A stretch of 64,000 nucleotides of DNA from Hymenobacter chitinivorans DSM 11115. GTDB lineage: Bacteria; Bacteroidota; Bacteroidia; Cytophagales; Hymenobacteraceae. Every line of letters starts with the position of its first letter. Within the stretch, counting starts at the first letter, position 1. This document shows positions 1-8,400 of this stretch, piece by piece. The notes under the pieces were generated by a model. That model saw only the letters and a program-made list of their open reading frames with translations. It was not told the origin of the DNA and ran no database searches. The stretch is from the NCBI RefSeq assembly GCF_002797555.1, contig NZ_PGFA01000001.1, forward strand, positions 2,294,001 through 2,358,000, in the 5' to 3' direction. Made by a program: the position numbers and the translations under genes.

Positions 1-36
1 GCAGCAGCGCTTCCACCTCCTCACCGAAAGAATACT

Positions 37-888
37 ATGCAACCGGAAGATATTGATAAGCTGTTTCGCGACCAGCTCCAGCACCACGCCCCCACGCCCC
101 CGGCCTACCTCTGGAACCAGTTGGAGGAAGAAATCCGGCCCGCCCGCAAGCGCCCGGTTATGTGGCTCTACGCCGCCGCGGCCATGATTGCCCTGCTCAT
201 CGTGGCCGGCGGCGCCTGGCTGCTGCGCCCCGCCGGTCCGGGTCTGACTACGGGCACCCTGGCCACGACGACTACCACCGCTTCTTCGGCTATTGCCCCG
301 GCGAAAACGGCCGCTTCCAACAACGAAGAAAAATCTACTACCCAGGCAACCGCCCCTAATGAGTTGCCATCTAGCGGTGTAGAAGGGTCGGCCACCGAAG
401 TTGCCGCTGTACAGGCTCCGGCTTCGAAAACCAAGCCCCTGGCCGCGGCATCTCAGCGGCGGGCCGCAGCCGGCGCCTCGCAGCCCGCTTTGCTGGCCCA
501 AACCAGTCCCCAACCCACGAAAGCCAGCCACCGGGCGGCGGTACCCGCCCCGGCTCTGGCTGCTACTTCCTCTCTCGTCGCGCCGCAACCGGAGCGCCGC
601 CCCGACGAGGCCGTAGCCGTGGTGGAACCTACCCCCGCCTCCCCCGCTCCGGCGGGCCCTATCGAAGTGGAAGTGCACCGCGGCACCGAAGCTCCGGTAG
701 TAGCGCTGGCGGCCGCGGACGCGCGGCAGTCCTACGAGTCGGATTCTCACCTCAAAAACTTGTTTCACAAAGCCAAAACCGCCGTCAAGGACGGGCGGGT
801 GAAGCTGCCCAAAGTCGAGCTACCGGAAACGGTAACCGTGCAGGTCAACGTGTTCAATCACTCGGCCACCAAAGTCATTCAACTCTAA
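37..888 (+). CDS. Anti-sigma-factor-like single-pass membrane protein
   Basis: This 283-residue protein has a short acidic cytoplasmic N-terminus containing DKLFRDQL and YLWNQLEEEI, then one hydrophobic segment at about residues 41-65. A long Ala/Thr/Pro-rich low-complexity stretch (about 70-210) follows, and a short C-terminal block ends in VNVFNHSATKVIQL. That N-terminus plus single-helix layout is common in Bacteroidota proteins encoded directly after an ECF sigma factor, so an anti-sigma or sigma-linked role is inferred. The upstream gene is cut off; one forward frame stays open across bases 3-56 and would overlap this start by about 20 bases. The next gene begins 20 bases downstream, so the two are probably cotranscribed. 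No catalytic motif is visible. Confidence 0.75.
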   Translation: MQPEDIDKLFRDQLQHHAPTPPAYLWNQLEEEIRPARKRPVMWLYAAAAMIALLIVAGGAWLLRPAGPGLTTGTLATTTTTASSAIAPAKTAASNNEEKSTTQATAPNELPSSGVEGSATEVAAVQAPASKTKPLAAASQRRAAAGASQPALLAQTSPQPTKASHRAAVPAPALAATSSLVAPQPERRPDEAVAVVEPTPASPAPAGPIEVEVHRGTEAPVVALAAADARQSYESDSHLKNLFHKAKTAVKDGRVKLPKVELPETVTVQVNVFNHSATKVIQL

Positions 889-908
889 GATCTTCAACTC
901 CCTACGTC

Positions 909-2057
909 ATGAAACGTTTTTCCGCGCTGTTGGCCCTGCTGCTGCTGACAGTTTTGACGGGCCCCACCCGCTCCCAGGCCGCCGATAAGCCCGCCAACGA
1001 CGACACCATCGTGGTGAAATTGCCCAACCAGGCCACCATGACCCTCTATACCAAGAACAAGGAACAGCTGCGCGAGCTGCGGACCTACCGCCTCGATACG
1101 CTCATGGCCCTGTTGGACCGTTACATTCACCAGGCCGAGCTGGCCAGCAAGAATGCCGGCAACAGCCCCGTCACCATGGAGTTTTACCCGGCCAAGGACC
1201 ACCCCGGCAGCCAGGCCCCCGAGCAAATCCGGGTGACGGTGCGCAACGAGGAACCCACCACCAAAGTGGCCGTGAAGGGCTACAAGTTCGGGCAAGTGTT
1301 CAGCATCTCGGTCAAGGAAGGAAAGAACGGTAAGGACGGGGACGACGAAGTTTCCATTAACATCGGCCGCGACGACTCGCACCGCGGGGACTCGCTGCGC
1401 GAAGCCAACCGCCGGACCAAGCGCGAAGAGCACGCCAGCCGCGCCGTGCACAGCAACTTCTCCCTCGACCTGGGCCTGAACGCGCTGACCAACCGCTCGG
1501 GCCTGAGCGAGGAGCAGTTCGACCTCAAGCCCACCGGCTCACGCTACGTTAGCCTAAACTGGCACTACGACATCCGCCTGGGCGGCCGCCGCAGTCCGCT
1601 GTTTCTGGTGCTGGGCCCCGAGCTGGCCTTCAACAACTACATGTTCGACAACAACCGCCGCCTGTTTGCCACCGACACCCGCACGACCATTCTGCGGGAG
1701 CCCTTTCTGAACCTGGAAAAAAGCAAGCTGGCCACCACCGTCGTGAATGTGCCGCTGCTGGCCAAGCTCAATTTCAAGGATAAAAGCGGGAACGACGCCT
1801 TTCGCCTCGGAGCCGGGGGCTTTGGCGGCTACCGCCTGGCCAGCCACACCAAAATCAAGTACGAGGATGAAGGCCACACCCGCAAAGACAAAGACCGGGG
1901 CAGCTTCAACCTGGAAGACTTTCAGTATGGCGTACAGGGCCTAATCGGCGTGCGGGGCATCGACCTGTTCGTGAAGTACAACATGAACGAGCTGTTCAAG
2001 AACAACCGCGGCCCCCAGGCCCAGACCATCAGCTTCGGCGTCTCGATTCTGGACTAG
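909..2057 (+). CDS. Putative outer-membrane beta-barrel protein
   Basis: The 382-residue product starts with a clear Sec signal peptide (MKRFSALLALLLLTVL, cleavage near SQA at about residue 24). The first half is charged and polar, with a Lys/Asp/Arg-rich stretch at about 140-180. From about residue 185 it alternates hydrophobic and polar residues (FSLDLGLNAL, YVSLNWHYDIRLG, FLVLGPELAF) and ends in an aromatic/hydrophobic strand, as in small PorT-like Bacteroidota barrels. It follows the anti-sigma-like gene by 20 bases and probably forms an operon with it, so an envelope-stress output is possible. The exact family was not recognised; the barrel assignment rests on pattern only. Confidence 0.75.
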   Translation: MKRFSALLALLLLTVLTGPTRSQAADKPANDDTIVVKLPNQATMTLYTKNKEQLRELRTYRLDTLMALLDRYIHQAELASKNAGNSPVTMEFYPAKDHPGSQAPEQIRVTVRNEEPTTKVAVKGYKFGQVFSISVKEGKNGKDGDDEVSINIGRDDSHRGDSLREANRRTKREEHASRAVHSNFSLDLGLNALTNRSGLSEEQFDLKPTGSRYVSLNWHYDIRLGGRRSPLFLVLGPELAFNNYMFDNNRRLFATDTRTTILREPFLNLEKSKLATTVVNVPLLAKLNFKDKSGNDAFRLGAGGFGGYRLASHTKIKYEDEGHTRKDKDRGSFNLEDFQYGVQGLIGVRGIDLFVKYNMNELFKNNRGPQAQTISFGVSILD

Positions 2058-2170
2058 CGAATGTGCTAATGAGAAATGGGCTGAGGTGCTCTGTTCCGTC
2101 AGCTTGAGTATTGCGCACATGAAGCAGAGACGAAGGACTTTCCTCTCCTGCCCCACGAAGGTTCATTAAA

Positions 2171-2211
2171 TGCAAAAAGCCTTTTCCATCCGTTGGAAAG
2201 GGCTTTTTGCA
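2171..2211. terminator. Bidirectional intrinsic terminator
   Basis: Near-perfect hairpin with arms TGCAAAAAGCCTTTTCC and GGAAAGGGCTTTTTGCA around a 7-base loop. The A-run and T-run on the two sides fit termination in both directions between the convergent barrel and methyltransferase genes. Confidence 0.85.
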
Positions 2212-2317
2212 TTGATATCGGGCTTGTCCCCCAAATGAGGAAGCTCCTTTGCCCGGCGGACGTCAGATGAAGGATGACAGCCGCAGCAAGAACGACAACT
2301 CATCAGTTCACCACCTC

Positions 2318-3061
2318 CTACAGCTGCCGGTGGAAGTTGTCGAGCAGAATAGCGGCCGACACGGCCACGTTCAGGCTTTCGGCCCCGCCGGCCCCGGGAA
2401 TAAACAGGCGCTGGGTAAGGCGGGCCAGCACCTCAGGCCGCGGCCCGTGCGACTCGCTGCCCATAATCAGCACGCCGCCGGGGCGCAGGCTGAGCCGGTG
2501 GACATTGTCGCCCTCGAGGTGGGCGCCGTAGCGGGGCAAGTCGGCGGGCAGCTCATCGAGCCACTCGGGCAATTCGCGCTGCCACACCGGCACGCGGGCA
2601 AACGAGCCCATGGTGGCGGCAATGGTTTTGGGCGCCCACGGGTCGGCGCACGACTCGGAGCAGACCACGCCCTGCAGCCCGTACCAGTCGGCCAGGCGGA
2701 TGAGGGTGCCCAGGTTGCCCGGGTCGCGCACTTCGTCGAGGGCCAGCAGCAGCTGGTTGGGCGAGGGTTGCAGGGGCGTTTCCTCGGGCAGGCGGGCAAT
2801 GGCCAGGGCCGTGGTATTGTTGGCCAGGGTACCAAGTTTGGTTAATTCTTCCTCCGTCACGATTTCAACCGGTACCTTCGCGGGGATGGGCGGGATTTTT
2901 GCGGCAAACTCAGCCGTCAGCAGCACCCGCTCCGTTAAGAGCCCGGAACGTAACAGCTCCACCACACTTTTGCCGCCTTCCACCAGGAAGGCTTGGTGGC
3001 GGAGCCGGTATTTCTTCAGGTGCAGCGCGTGCACGTATTTCGCTACTGCTTTTGAAACCAT
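2318..3061 (-). CDS. SpoU/TrmH-family RNA 2'-O-methyltransferase
   Basis: A 247-residue SPOUT enzyme predicted to transfer methyl from S-adenosylmethionine to a ribose 2'-OH in rRNA or tRNA in the cytoplasm. The N-terminal substrate-binding domain starts with the family-typical SKAVAKYVHALHLKKYR and FLVEGGKSVVEL. The SPOUT knot motifs are visible: DPGNLGTLIRLADWYGL (about residues 138-154), a middle LIMGSESHGPRPE, and the C-terminal IPGAGGAESLNVAVSAAILL. The length is normal for the TrmH/RlmB group. It is divergent from the TamL-like gene, with starts only about 50 bases apart. The exact RNA target cannot be told from sequence. Confidence 0.92.
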   Translation of the reverse strand: MVSKAVAKYVHALHLKKYRLRHQAFLVEGGKSVVELLRSGLLTERVLLTAEFAAKIPPIPAKVPVEIVTEEELTKLGTLANNTTALAIARLPEETPLQPSPNQLLLALDEVRDPGNLGTLIRLADWYGLQGVVCSESCADPWAPKTIAATMGSFARVPVWQRELPEWLDELPADLPRYGAHLEGDNVHRLSLRPGGVLIMGSESHGPRPEVLARLTQRLFIPGAGGAESLNVAVSAAILLDNFHRQL

Positions 3062-3114
3062 ATTCGCTGTTTGCTAACCGCCCAGAGCGGCCTATTATAC
3101 GATGGATAACTGGC

Positions 3115-5583
3115 GTGGCGCTGGTCGGCACCCTGCTGGTGCTGGCGGGCTGCTCGCCGCTGCGCCTGCTGGGGCCCCGGCAGAAGCTGCTGAGCCGCAT
3201 CCGGCTGGAAGGCGTCAAGGAAGCCGATGCCGAGCGCATTGAGGCGCTTTACCAGCAGAAGCCCAACAGCCGCTTTCCGCTGCCAAAGCTAACAATCTAC
3301 CAGCTGGGAAACCGCTTTTACAACAAGCCCCGGCTGCAAACCAAGCTCCAGCGCATCCGCCAGGAGTTTGATGAGCGCATGCAGGCCGCCCGCCCCGACT
3401 CGGTGAAAGTGGGTAAGCTGCTGGTGCGCCGCGAGAAACGCACCCGCCGCCTGCAGCTGGCCCTCGACAAGGGCAACGCCATTATGCGCCTGGGCGAGCC
3501 GCCGGTGGTGTACGACTCCTCGCTCACGGCCAAGACCGTGCAGCAGATCGGGACATTTCTCAAATCCGAAGGCTTTTTCCGCAGCCAAGTTTCGGCCACC
3601 GACACGGTCGTGGACCGGCGCTTTTCCCTGGTTCACCTCTTCGAAGGGCCCGACACGGTGCACAACCGCCGGGTGACGGTCACCTACCGCGTCACCGAAA
3701 ACCAGCCGTTTCACTACACCCAGCTCGATTACGACATTGCCGACTCGGCCGTGGCCCGGGTGGTGATGGCCGGGCAGTCGGCCTCGCTGCTCCACCTCAA
3801 CGACCGTTACAACGAGAACGTCATCGGGCAGGAACGGGCCCGGCTGGAAACCCTGCTCAAAAATGCCGGCTACTTCGATTTTCGCCAGCAGTACATCTCC
3901 CTGGAGGCCGACACCAGCTTTGCCCCGGCCACCGTGCGCCTGCGCACCATCATTGCCAACCCCGCGCCGGACGAGCCGCACCAGGTATACACCGTGCGCC
4001 GGGTGCGCTTTATTACCGACGCCGGCACGGTGCGCTTCGGCGTGAAGCGCGACACGCTCGTGCGCGACTCGGTGTACTACCTGGCCTTCAAGCAGCGCTT
4101 CAGTACTAAGATTCTGGACCGCAAGCTGGCCGTGCGCCCCGGCGACCGGTACAGCCTGCAGAACACGCTGCTCACCCAGCGCCAGCTCAGCGACCTGGAC
4201 ATGTTCCGGTTTAACACCGTGAACTACAACAAAATCCGGCCCACCAACGGCGACAGTATCAGCACCCGGGGGCAGCTCATTGCCACCGTGAATGCCTCGC
4301 CCACCAAGAAATACCAGGAAACTACCGAATTCGGGGGCACTTACGTGGCGGGCCTGCCCGGGCCGTTTATCAACTTCCGCCTGAAGGTGCGTAACATTCT
4401 GGGCGGGGCCGAGGTGCTGGAAATCGGGCTGCGCTCGGGCTTCGAAGGCCAGCTGAGCCGTACGGAAGACAAAAGCGTGCTGACCACCCAGCTCGGGGGC
4501 AACGTGAACCTGATTATCCCGCAGTTTCTGGTGCCCTGGAACACGAACCGGTTTTTGACCCGCTACAACCCCAAAACCCGCATCAGCGCCAGCTACACCT
4601 ACGTCAACCGGCCCGAGTACACCCGCACCAACCTGGAGGCCACCTACGACTACATCTGGCAGCGCTCGGCCTTTCACCAGTACGTGCTGACGCCCCTGGA
4701 CCTGAGCGTAATTTACACCCCGACGATTTCGGATCGGTTTCAGGCCGACTTGGAAAAGCTGCGCGTGACGCAGGGCTCCCCGCTGTTTCGCAGCTTTACC
4801 TCGCTCTACATTCCGAGCTTCAATTTTACCTCGCTCTACAACTCCAACGACTTCACTCAAACCCGGGACGCACGCTACCTGCGCCTGTTTGCCGAAGTCG
4901 GCGGCCTGACCCGCTCCCTCTACCAGGACAAGATCAAGCTCAGCGTGTATGATTTTGCCAAAATCAGCGCCGACTACCGCCGCTACCACAAGTTGGGGCC
5001 CAAATCGTTTTTCGTGTACCGCCTCAACACTGGCGTGGCCCATGCCCTGACTAAAACCGAGGGTCAGTACACGATTCCCTACGACAAATACTTCTTTGCC
5101 GGCGGTAGCTCCAGCGTGCGGGCCTGGCGCCCGCGCCGCCTGGGCACGGGCACCTACACTACCTACAAGCTCAACAACGACGGCACCAATCAAATCGACG
5201 AAACCACCGGCCAGCCCATCCGCGACTACGCTCTGGAGCAGCCCGGCGAAGTGCTCATTGAGGGCAACCTGGAGTACCGCTTCCCACTCTACAGCTTCAT
5301 CAACGGGGCCCTATTCACCGATTTTGGCAACGTCTGGACCCTGCAGGCCGAGGGCACGCGCCAGGACGCGGTATTCCACCTCAACCAGTTTTACCGGCAG
5401 TTTGCCGTGGGCTCGGGCATCGGCATCCGCTTCGACTTCACCTTCCTCATCCTGCGCCTCGACGTGGCCACCAAAGTCTACGACCCCACCGCACCGGGCA
5501 ACAAGTTCGTGCTGCCCAATTTCCGGCTGGCCAAATCCCCCAACCAAACCGCCTTCAACCTCGGCATCGGCTATCCTTTTTAA
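3115..5583 (+). CDS. tamL: TamL-like BamA/TamA-family outer-membrane lipoprotein
   Basis: A large outer-membrane protein (about 822 residues from this start) with a lipoprotein signal ending in the lipobox LVLAGC, then POTRA-like repeats and a C-terminal 16-strand-type Omp85 barrel (ATTEFGGTYVAGLPGPF, then FFAGGSSSVRAWRPRRLG). The barrel ends in the expected aromatic/hydrophobic strand FNLGIGYPF. Lipid-anchored TamA relatives (TamL) are a Bacteroidota feature linked to envelope assembly. The start is uncertain. No ATG lies in frame between the divergent methyltransferase start and the lipobox. GTG at 3115 gives a very short n-region; TTG at 3052, CTG at 3067 or ATT at 3094 would give a better, Arg-containing signal peptide. 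The reading frame stays open back to 2899, antisense to the neighbour. Confidence 0.88.
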   Translation: MALVGTLLVLAGCSPLRLLGPRQKLLSRIRLEGVKEADAERIEALYQQKPNSRFPLPKLTIYQLGNRFYNKPRLQTKLQRIRQEFDERMQAARPDSVKVGKLLVRREKRTRRLQLALDKGNAIMRLGEPPVVYDSSLTAKTVQQIGTFLKSEGFFRSQVSATDTVVDRRFSLVHLFEGPDTVHNRRVTVTYRVTENQPFHYTQLDYDIADSAVARVVMAGQSASLLHLNDRYNENVIGQERARLETLLKNAGYFDFRQQYISLEADTSFAPATVRLRTIIANPAPDEPHQVYTVRRVRFITDAGTVRFGVKRDTLVRDSVYYLAFKQRFSTKILDRKLAVRPGDRYSLQNTLLTQRQLSDLDMFRFNTVNYNKIRPTNGDSISTRGQLIATVNASPTKKYQETTEFGGTYVAGLPGPFINFRLKVRNILGGAEVLEIGLRSGFEGQLSRTEDKSVLTTQLGGNVNLIIPQFLVPWNTNRFLTRYNPKTRISASYTYVNRPEYTRTNLEATYDYIWQRSAFHQYVLTPLDLSVIYTPTISDRFQADLEKLRVTQGSPLFRSFTSLYIPSFNFTSLYNSNDFTQTRDARYLRLFAEVGGLTRSLYQDKIKLSVYDFAKISADYRRYHKLGPKSFFVYRLNTGVAHALTKTEGQYTIPYDKYFFAGGSSSVRAWRPRRLGTGTYTTYKLNNDGTNQIDETTGQPIRDYALEQPGEVLIEGNLEYRFPLYSFINGALFTDFGNVWTLQAEGTRQDAVFHLNQFYRQFAVGSGIGIRFDFTFLILRLDVATKVYDPTAPGNKFVLPNFRLAKSPNQTAFNLGIGYPF

Positions 5584-5880
5584 TGTGCTGATGTGGAGGA
5601 ATGTGCTGATGTGCTAATGCCCAACGTGTCATTGCGAGGACGAAGGACAAAGCAATCCGTCCTCTGCTAGTGACAAACACCCTTTTACCAGAAAGCCCTT
5701 TTCTACACGCGGTAGAAAAGGGCTTTTCACTTTAGAATACTCAGCACATTTCAGAGGACGGATTGCCACGGCCTTTGGCCTCGCAATGACACATTTCCTC
5801 ACATTTAGCACATTACAACGACATTAGCACATCAGCACATCAGCACATCAGCACATTGAAAACACATTAGCACATTAACC
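5584..5880. repeat. Nested three-layer inverted-repeat element with terminator core
   Basis: The gap between convergent genes is a nested palindrome. The outer layer is the word ATGTGCTGATGTGCTAATG (5584-5619) with its complement repeated at 5790-5880. The middle layer is TCATTGCGAGG...GCAATCCGTCCTCT (5627-5668) with its complement at 5752-5791. The core is a hairpin at 5691-5728. The same architecture recurs at 12331-12598, and in part at 34590-34790, so this is a dispersed element rather than chance. Confidence 0.85.
5691..5728. terminator. Bidirectional terminator hairpin
   Basis: Arms GAAAGCCCTTTTCTAC and GTAGAAAAGGGCTTTTC around a short loop, lying between the convergent TamL and E1 dehydrogenase genes and at the centre of the nested repeat. 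Confidence 0.75.
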
Positions 5881-8069
5881 TAATACTCCAGCAGCTCCGC
5901 CAGCGCCGCTGCAACTTTCTCCGCGCTGGGCAGCATCTGGCGCTCCAGCTCCACGTTGAGGGCAATGGCGGGCAGGTTGGCGGCGCCCAGGGTAAAGACC
6001 GGGGCGTCGAGCTGCGCGAAGCAGGTGCGCTGAATCCGGCCGGCCAACGACTCAGCAAAGGAGTTCATCAGCGGCTCCTCGGTCAGGACCAGGGCTTTGC
6101 CGTGGCGGCGCACGGCAGCCTGCACCGCCTCGAAGTCGAGCGGGTTGAGGGTGCGCAAATCCAGAATTTCAACCTGGCCGGCAAACTGCTTGCTGGCCGT
6201 TTTGGCCCAGTGCACGCCCATGCCGTAGGTGATGACCACGCAGGTGGTGCCTTGGCGCAGCTGCTCGGCATCAGCCTCCTGAGCCACGGCAGCTTTGCCC
6301 AGCGGAATAACGTAGCCGGTGGCCGGCTCCACGGTTTTGGCCTCGTCGGTGCCGGGCACCTTGCTCCAGTACAGGCCCTTGTGCTCCAGCATCACCACCG
6401 GGTTGGGGTCCAGGAAGGCGGCGCGCATCAGCCCCTTCATGTCGGCCGCGTTGCTGGGGTACACCACCTTGATGCCGCGAATGGTAAGCAGCGTGCTTTC
6501 GATGGAGCCCGAGTGGTAAGGCCCGCCCCCGCCGTAGGCCCCGATGGGCACCCGAATCAGGCTCTGGACCGGAAACTTACCGTTGGAGAGGTAGCACGAC
6601 TTGCTGAGCTCCTCCACCAGCTGGTTGAGGCTGGGCCAGATGTAGTCGGCAAACTGGATTTCGACAATGGCCTTGGCCCCCACCGCACTCATGCCCGCCG
6701 TGGAGCCCACAATGTAGGCTTCCTGAATCGGGGTGTTGAACACGCGGGTGTCGCCGTACTTTTTGGCCAGCAGAGCCGCCTCCCGGAACACGCCGCCCAG
6801 CTCCCCGCCCACGTCCTGTCCGTAGAACAGGGCCTCGGGAAACTCGCGCAGAATGTCGTCCACGGTGTGCAGGGCAGCATCCACCATCAGGGCTTTGTCG
6901 GCCCCGGCGGGACTCCGCTCCCCGGCTTCCTCGGTTACTTCGGGCTCGGCAAACTCGTGGTCGGCGAAGGTGGCCGGGTCGGGGTTCGGGGCGGCCAGGG
7001 CGCGCTGGTAGTCGGCTTCCACCAGGGCGCGGGCCTGCCGGCCCAGCTCTTCCAGCTCGGCTTCCGGGATGCCCAGATCCAGCAGCTGCTGGTGCAGGCG
7101 GGGCAGCGGGTCGTTGGTGGTGTGCTCGGCCAGGTTGTCGCCGCGGTACCACTCGCGCCGCACGCCGCTGGTGTGGTGGCCCAGCAGCGGGCATTTGGCG
7201 TGCACCAGAATCGGGCCCCGGGTGCGGCGCACGTAGTCGAAGGCCGTGGCCAGGCCGGCGTAGGAATCGGGGAAGTCGGCTCCGTTTACGCGCAGGCGCT
7301 GCAACCCTTTAAAGCCGGCGGCAAACTCGTAGGCATCCATGGCGCGCATCTCCCGGCCGGTGGCCGAAATGCCCCAGTCGTTGTCCTGCACCAGATAAAT
7401 AATGGGCAACTGGTGCAGCACGGCCATTTGCAGGGCCTCCGAGACTTCCCCCTCGGTCATGGCCCCGTCGCCGATGGAGCACACCACCACGGAGCCGCCC
7501 TGCTGGGCTTCGGCGGGCAGCAGGCTATACAGGCCGGGCCCGGTTTTGCCGCTTTCGTACCAGTCGCGCGGGTCGGCCATCACCGGGTTCAGGCCCTGGC
7601 TTTCCAGGTACTTAATGCCGTGGGCCATGCCCGTGGCCGGAATGGCCTGCATGCCGGTGGCCGAGCTGTTGTGCGGAATGGTCGGGAAGCCGGCCCGGCG
7701 CAAGGACGGGTGCGAGTAATACGTGCGGCCGCCCGAAAAAGGGTCGTCGCGCTTAGCCATGAGCTGCAGCATCAGCTCGTAGGGCTCCAGGCCCAAGCCC
7801 AGCAGCAGGGCGTCGTCGCGGTAGTAGGGCGTCACGTAGTCCTGGGGGCCCAGAAAGCAGGCGGCGGCCAGCTGAATGGCCTCGTGGCCCCGGGCCGTGG
7901 CGTGGACGTATTTGGCCGTTACGGCCTTATTTTCTTCGTAGAGGCGGGCCAGCTCGTCGCCGGTGCGCATGAGCGAATACGCGCGCAACAGGGTGGCCTG
8001 GTCGGGCTGGGTGGCGTTAAGCTGGGCGGTGAAGTCGGTTTCCAGGGTGGGAGCAGTTGAATTCGGCAT
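5880..8069 (-). CDS. Fused alpha/beta E1 subunit of a 2-oxoacid (branched-chain type) dehydrogenase
   Basis: A 729-residue thiamine-diphosphate enzyme that decarboxylates a 2-oxoacid and passes the acyl group to a lipoyl E2. The alpha half (about 1-370) holds the TPP/Mg motif GDGAMTEGEVSEAL at about 200 and the downstream QDNDWGIS. The beta half (about 390-729) has FGQDVGGELGGVF, TPIQEAYIVGSTAGMS and the C-terminal transketolase-type domain (VITYGMGVHW, EILDLRTLNPLD). This alpha-beta fusion is standard in Bacteroidota, where it is usually labelled 2-oxoisovalerate or generic E1. No E2 or E3 is in the window. A TACTTTCG box about 22 bases upstream (8091-8098, minus strand) fits a promoter. The substrate is not proven. 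Confidence 0.93.
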   Translation of the reverse strand: MPNSTAPTLETDFTAQLNATQPDQATLLRAYSLMRTGDELARLYEENKAVTAKYVHATARGHEAIQLAAACFLGPQDYVTPYYRDDALLLGLGLEPYELMLQLMAKRDDPFSGGRTYYSHPSLRRAGFPTIPHNSSATGMQAIPATGMAHGIKYLESQGLNPVMADPRDWYESGKTGPGLYSLLPAEAQQGGSVVVCSIGDGAMTEGEVSEALQMAVLHQLPIIYLVQDNDWGISATGREMRAMDAYEFAAGFKGLQRLRVNGADFPDSYAGLATAFDYVRRTRGPILVHAKCPLLGHHTSGVRREWYRGDNLAEHTTNDPLPRLHQQLLDLGIPEAELEELGRQARALVEADYQRALAAPNPDPATFADHEFAEPEVTEEAGERSPAGADKALMVDAALHTVDDILREFPEALFYGQDVGGELGGVFREAALLAKKYGDTRVFNTPIQEAYIVGSTAGMSAVGAKAIVEIQFADYIWPSLNQLVEELSKSCYLSNGKFPVQSLIRVPIGAYGGGGPYHSGSIESTLLTIRGIKVVYPSNAADMKGLMRAAFLDPNPVVMLEHKGLYWSKVPGTDEAKTVEPATGYVIPLGKAAVAQEADAEQLRQGTTCVVITYGMGVHWAKTASKQFAGQVEILDLRTLNPLDFEAVQAAVRRHGKALVLTEEPLMNSFAESLAGRIQRTCFAQLDAPVFTLGAANLPAIALNVELERQMLPSAEKVAAALAELLEY

Positions 8070-8400
8070 GGGTGGCTAGGAATACGGGGCGAAAGTACAG
8101 CATCAAAACGACAGCAACATCGTTGCTTGGCCCCAAGTTGCCTACCCGCCACCCCGGGCTGATTCTCTAACGGGGCTCCACCCCCCAAATTAACCGCCGC
8201 TGGGCAGGTGGGGTATCCGCGAATCCCGTTTCCCGCGCCAGCCTGCCGCGCGCGGGGTCTTTTGTGGGCCGTACACCCCGCCGGAACGCGCGCAAACTCC
8301 TACCTTTGCGGCTTGCCAATTACTCCGCCCGGCGGCGGTTTTCTTTTTCTGTCCGAGTCGGCCCCGTGGCTGCCTCGTCAGCCTGGCCGTTTTTTCCCGT
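8070..8400. other. Divergent intergenic region (E1 dehydrogenase / hemF)
   Basis: No coding signal is convincing here. It holds a minus-strand TACTTTCG box at 8091-8098 for the dehydrogenase and a plus-strand TACCTTTG box at 8301-8308 for hemF; the middle is GC-rich and featureless. Confidence 0.6.
8301..8308 (+). promoter_or_regulatory. -7 box TACCTTTG of the hemF operon
   Basis: Exact match to the Bacteroidota -7 consensus TAnnTTTG, 92 bases before the hemF start. A clear -33 TTTG at the usual distance is not seen. Confidence 0.6.

Noticed and set aside
3289..5193. Long minus-strand open frame of 634 codons opposite the TamL-like gene
   Set aside because: It is Val/Gly/His/Gln-rich shadow text caused by high third-position GC; the plus strand carries a clear lipobox and Omp85 barrel.
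5800..5860. CRISPR-like array of GCACATCAGCACATCA units
   Set aside because: Units are contiguous 10-mers with no unique spacers and no cas genes; they belong to the nested repeat.
6102..8060. Long plus-strand open frame of 652 codons opposite the E1 dehydrogenase
   Set aside because: Antisense shadow; composition without motifs, while the minus strand has TPP and transketolase motifs.
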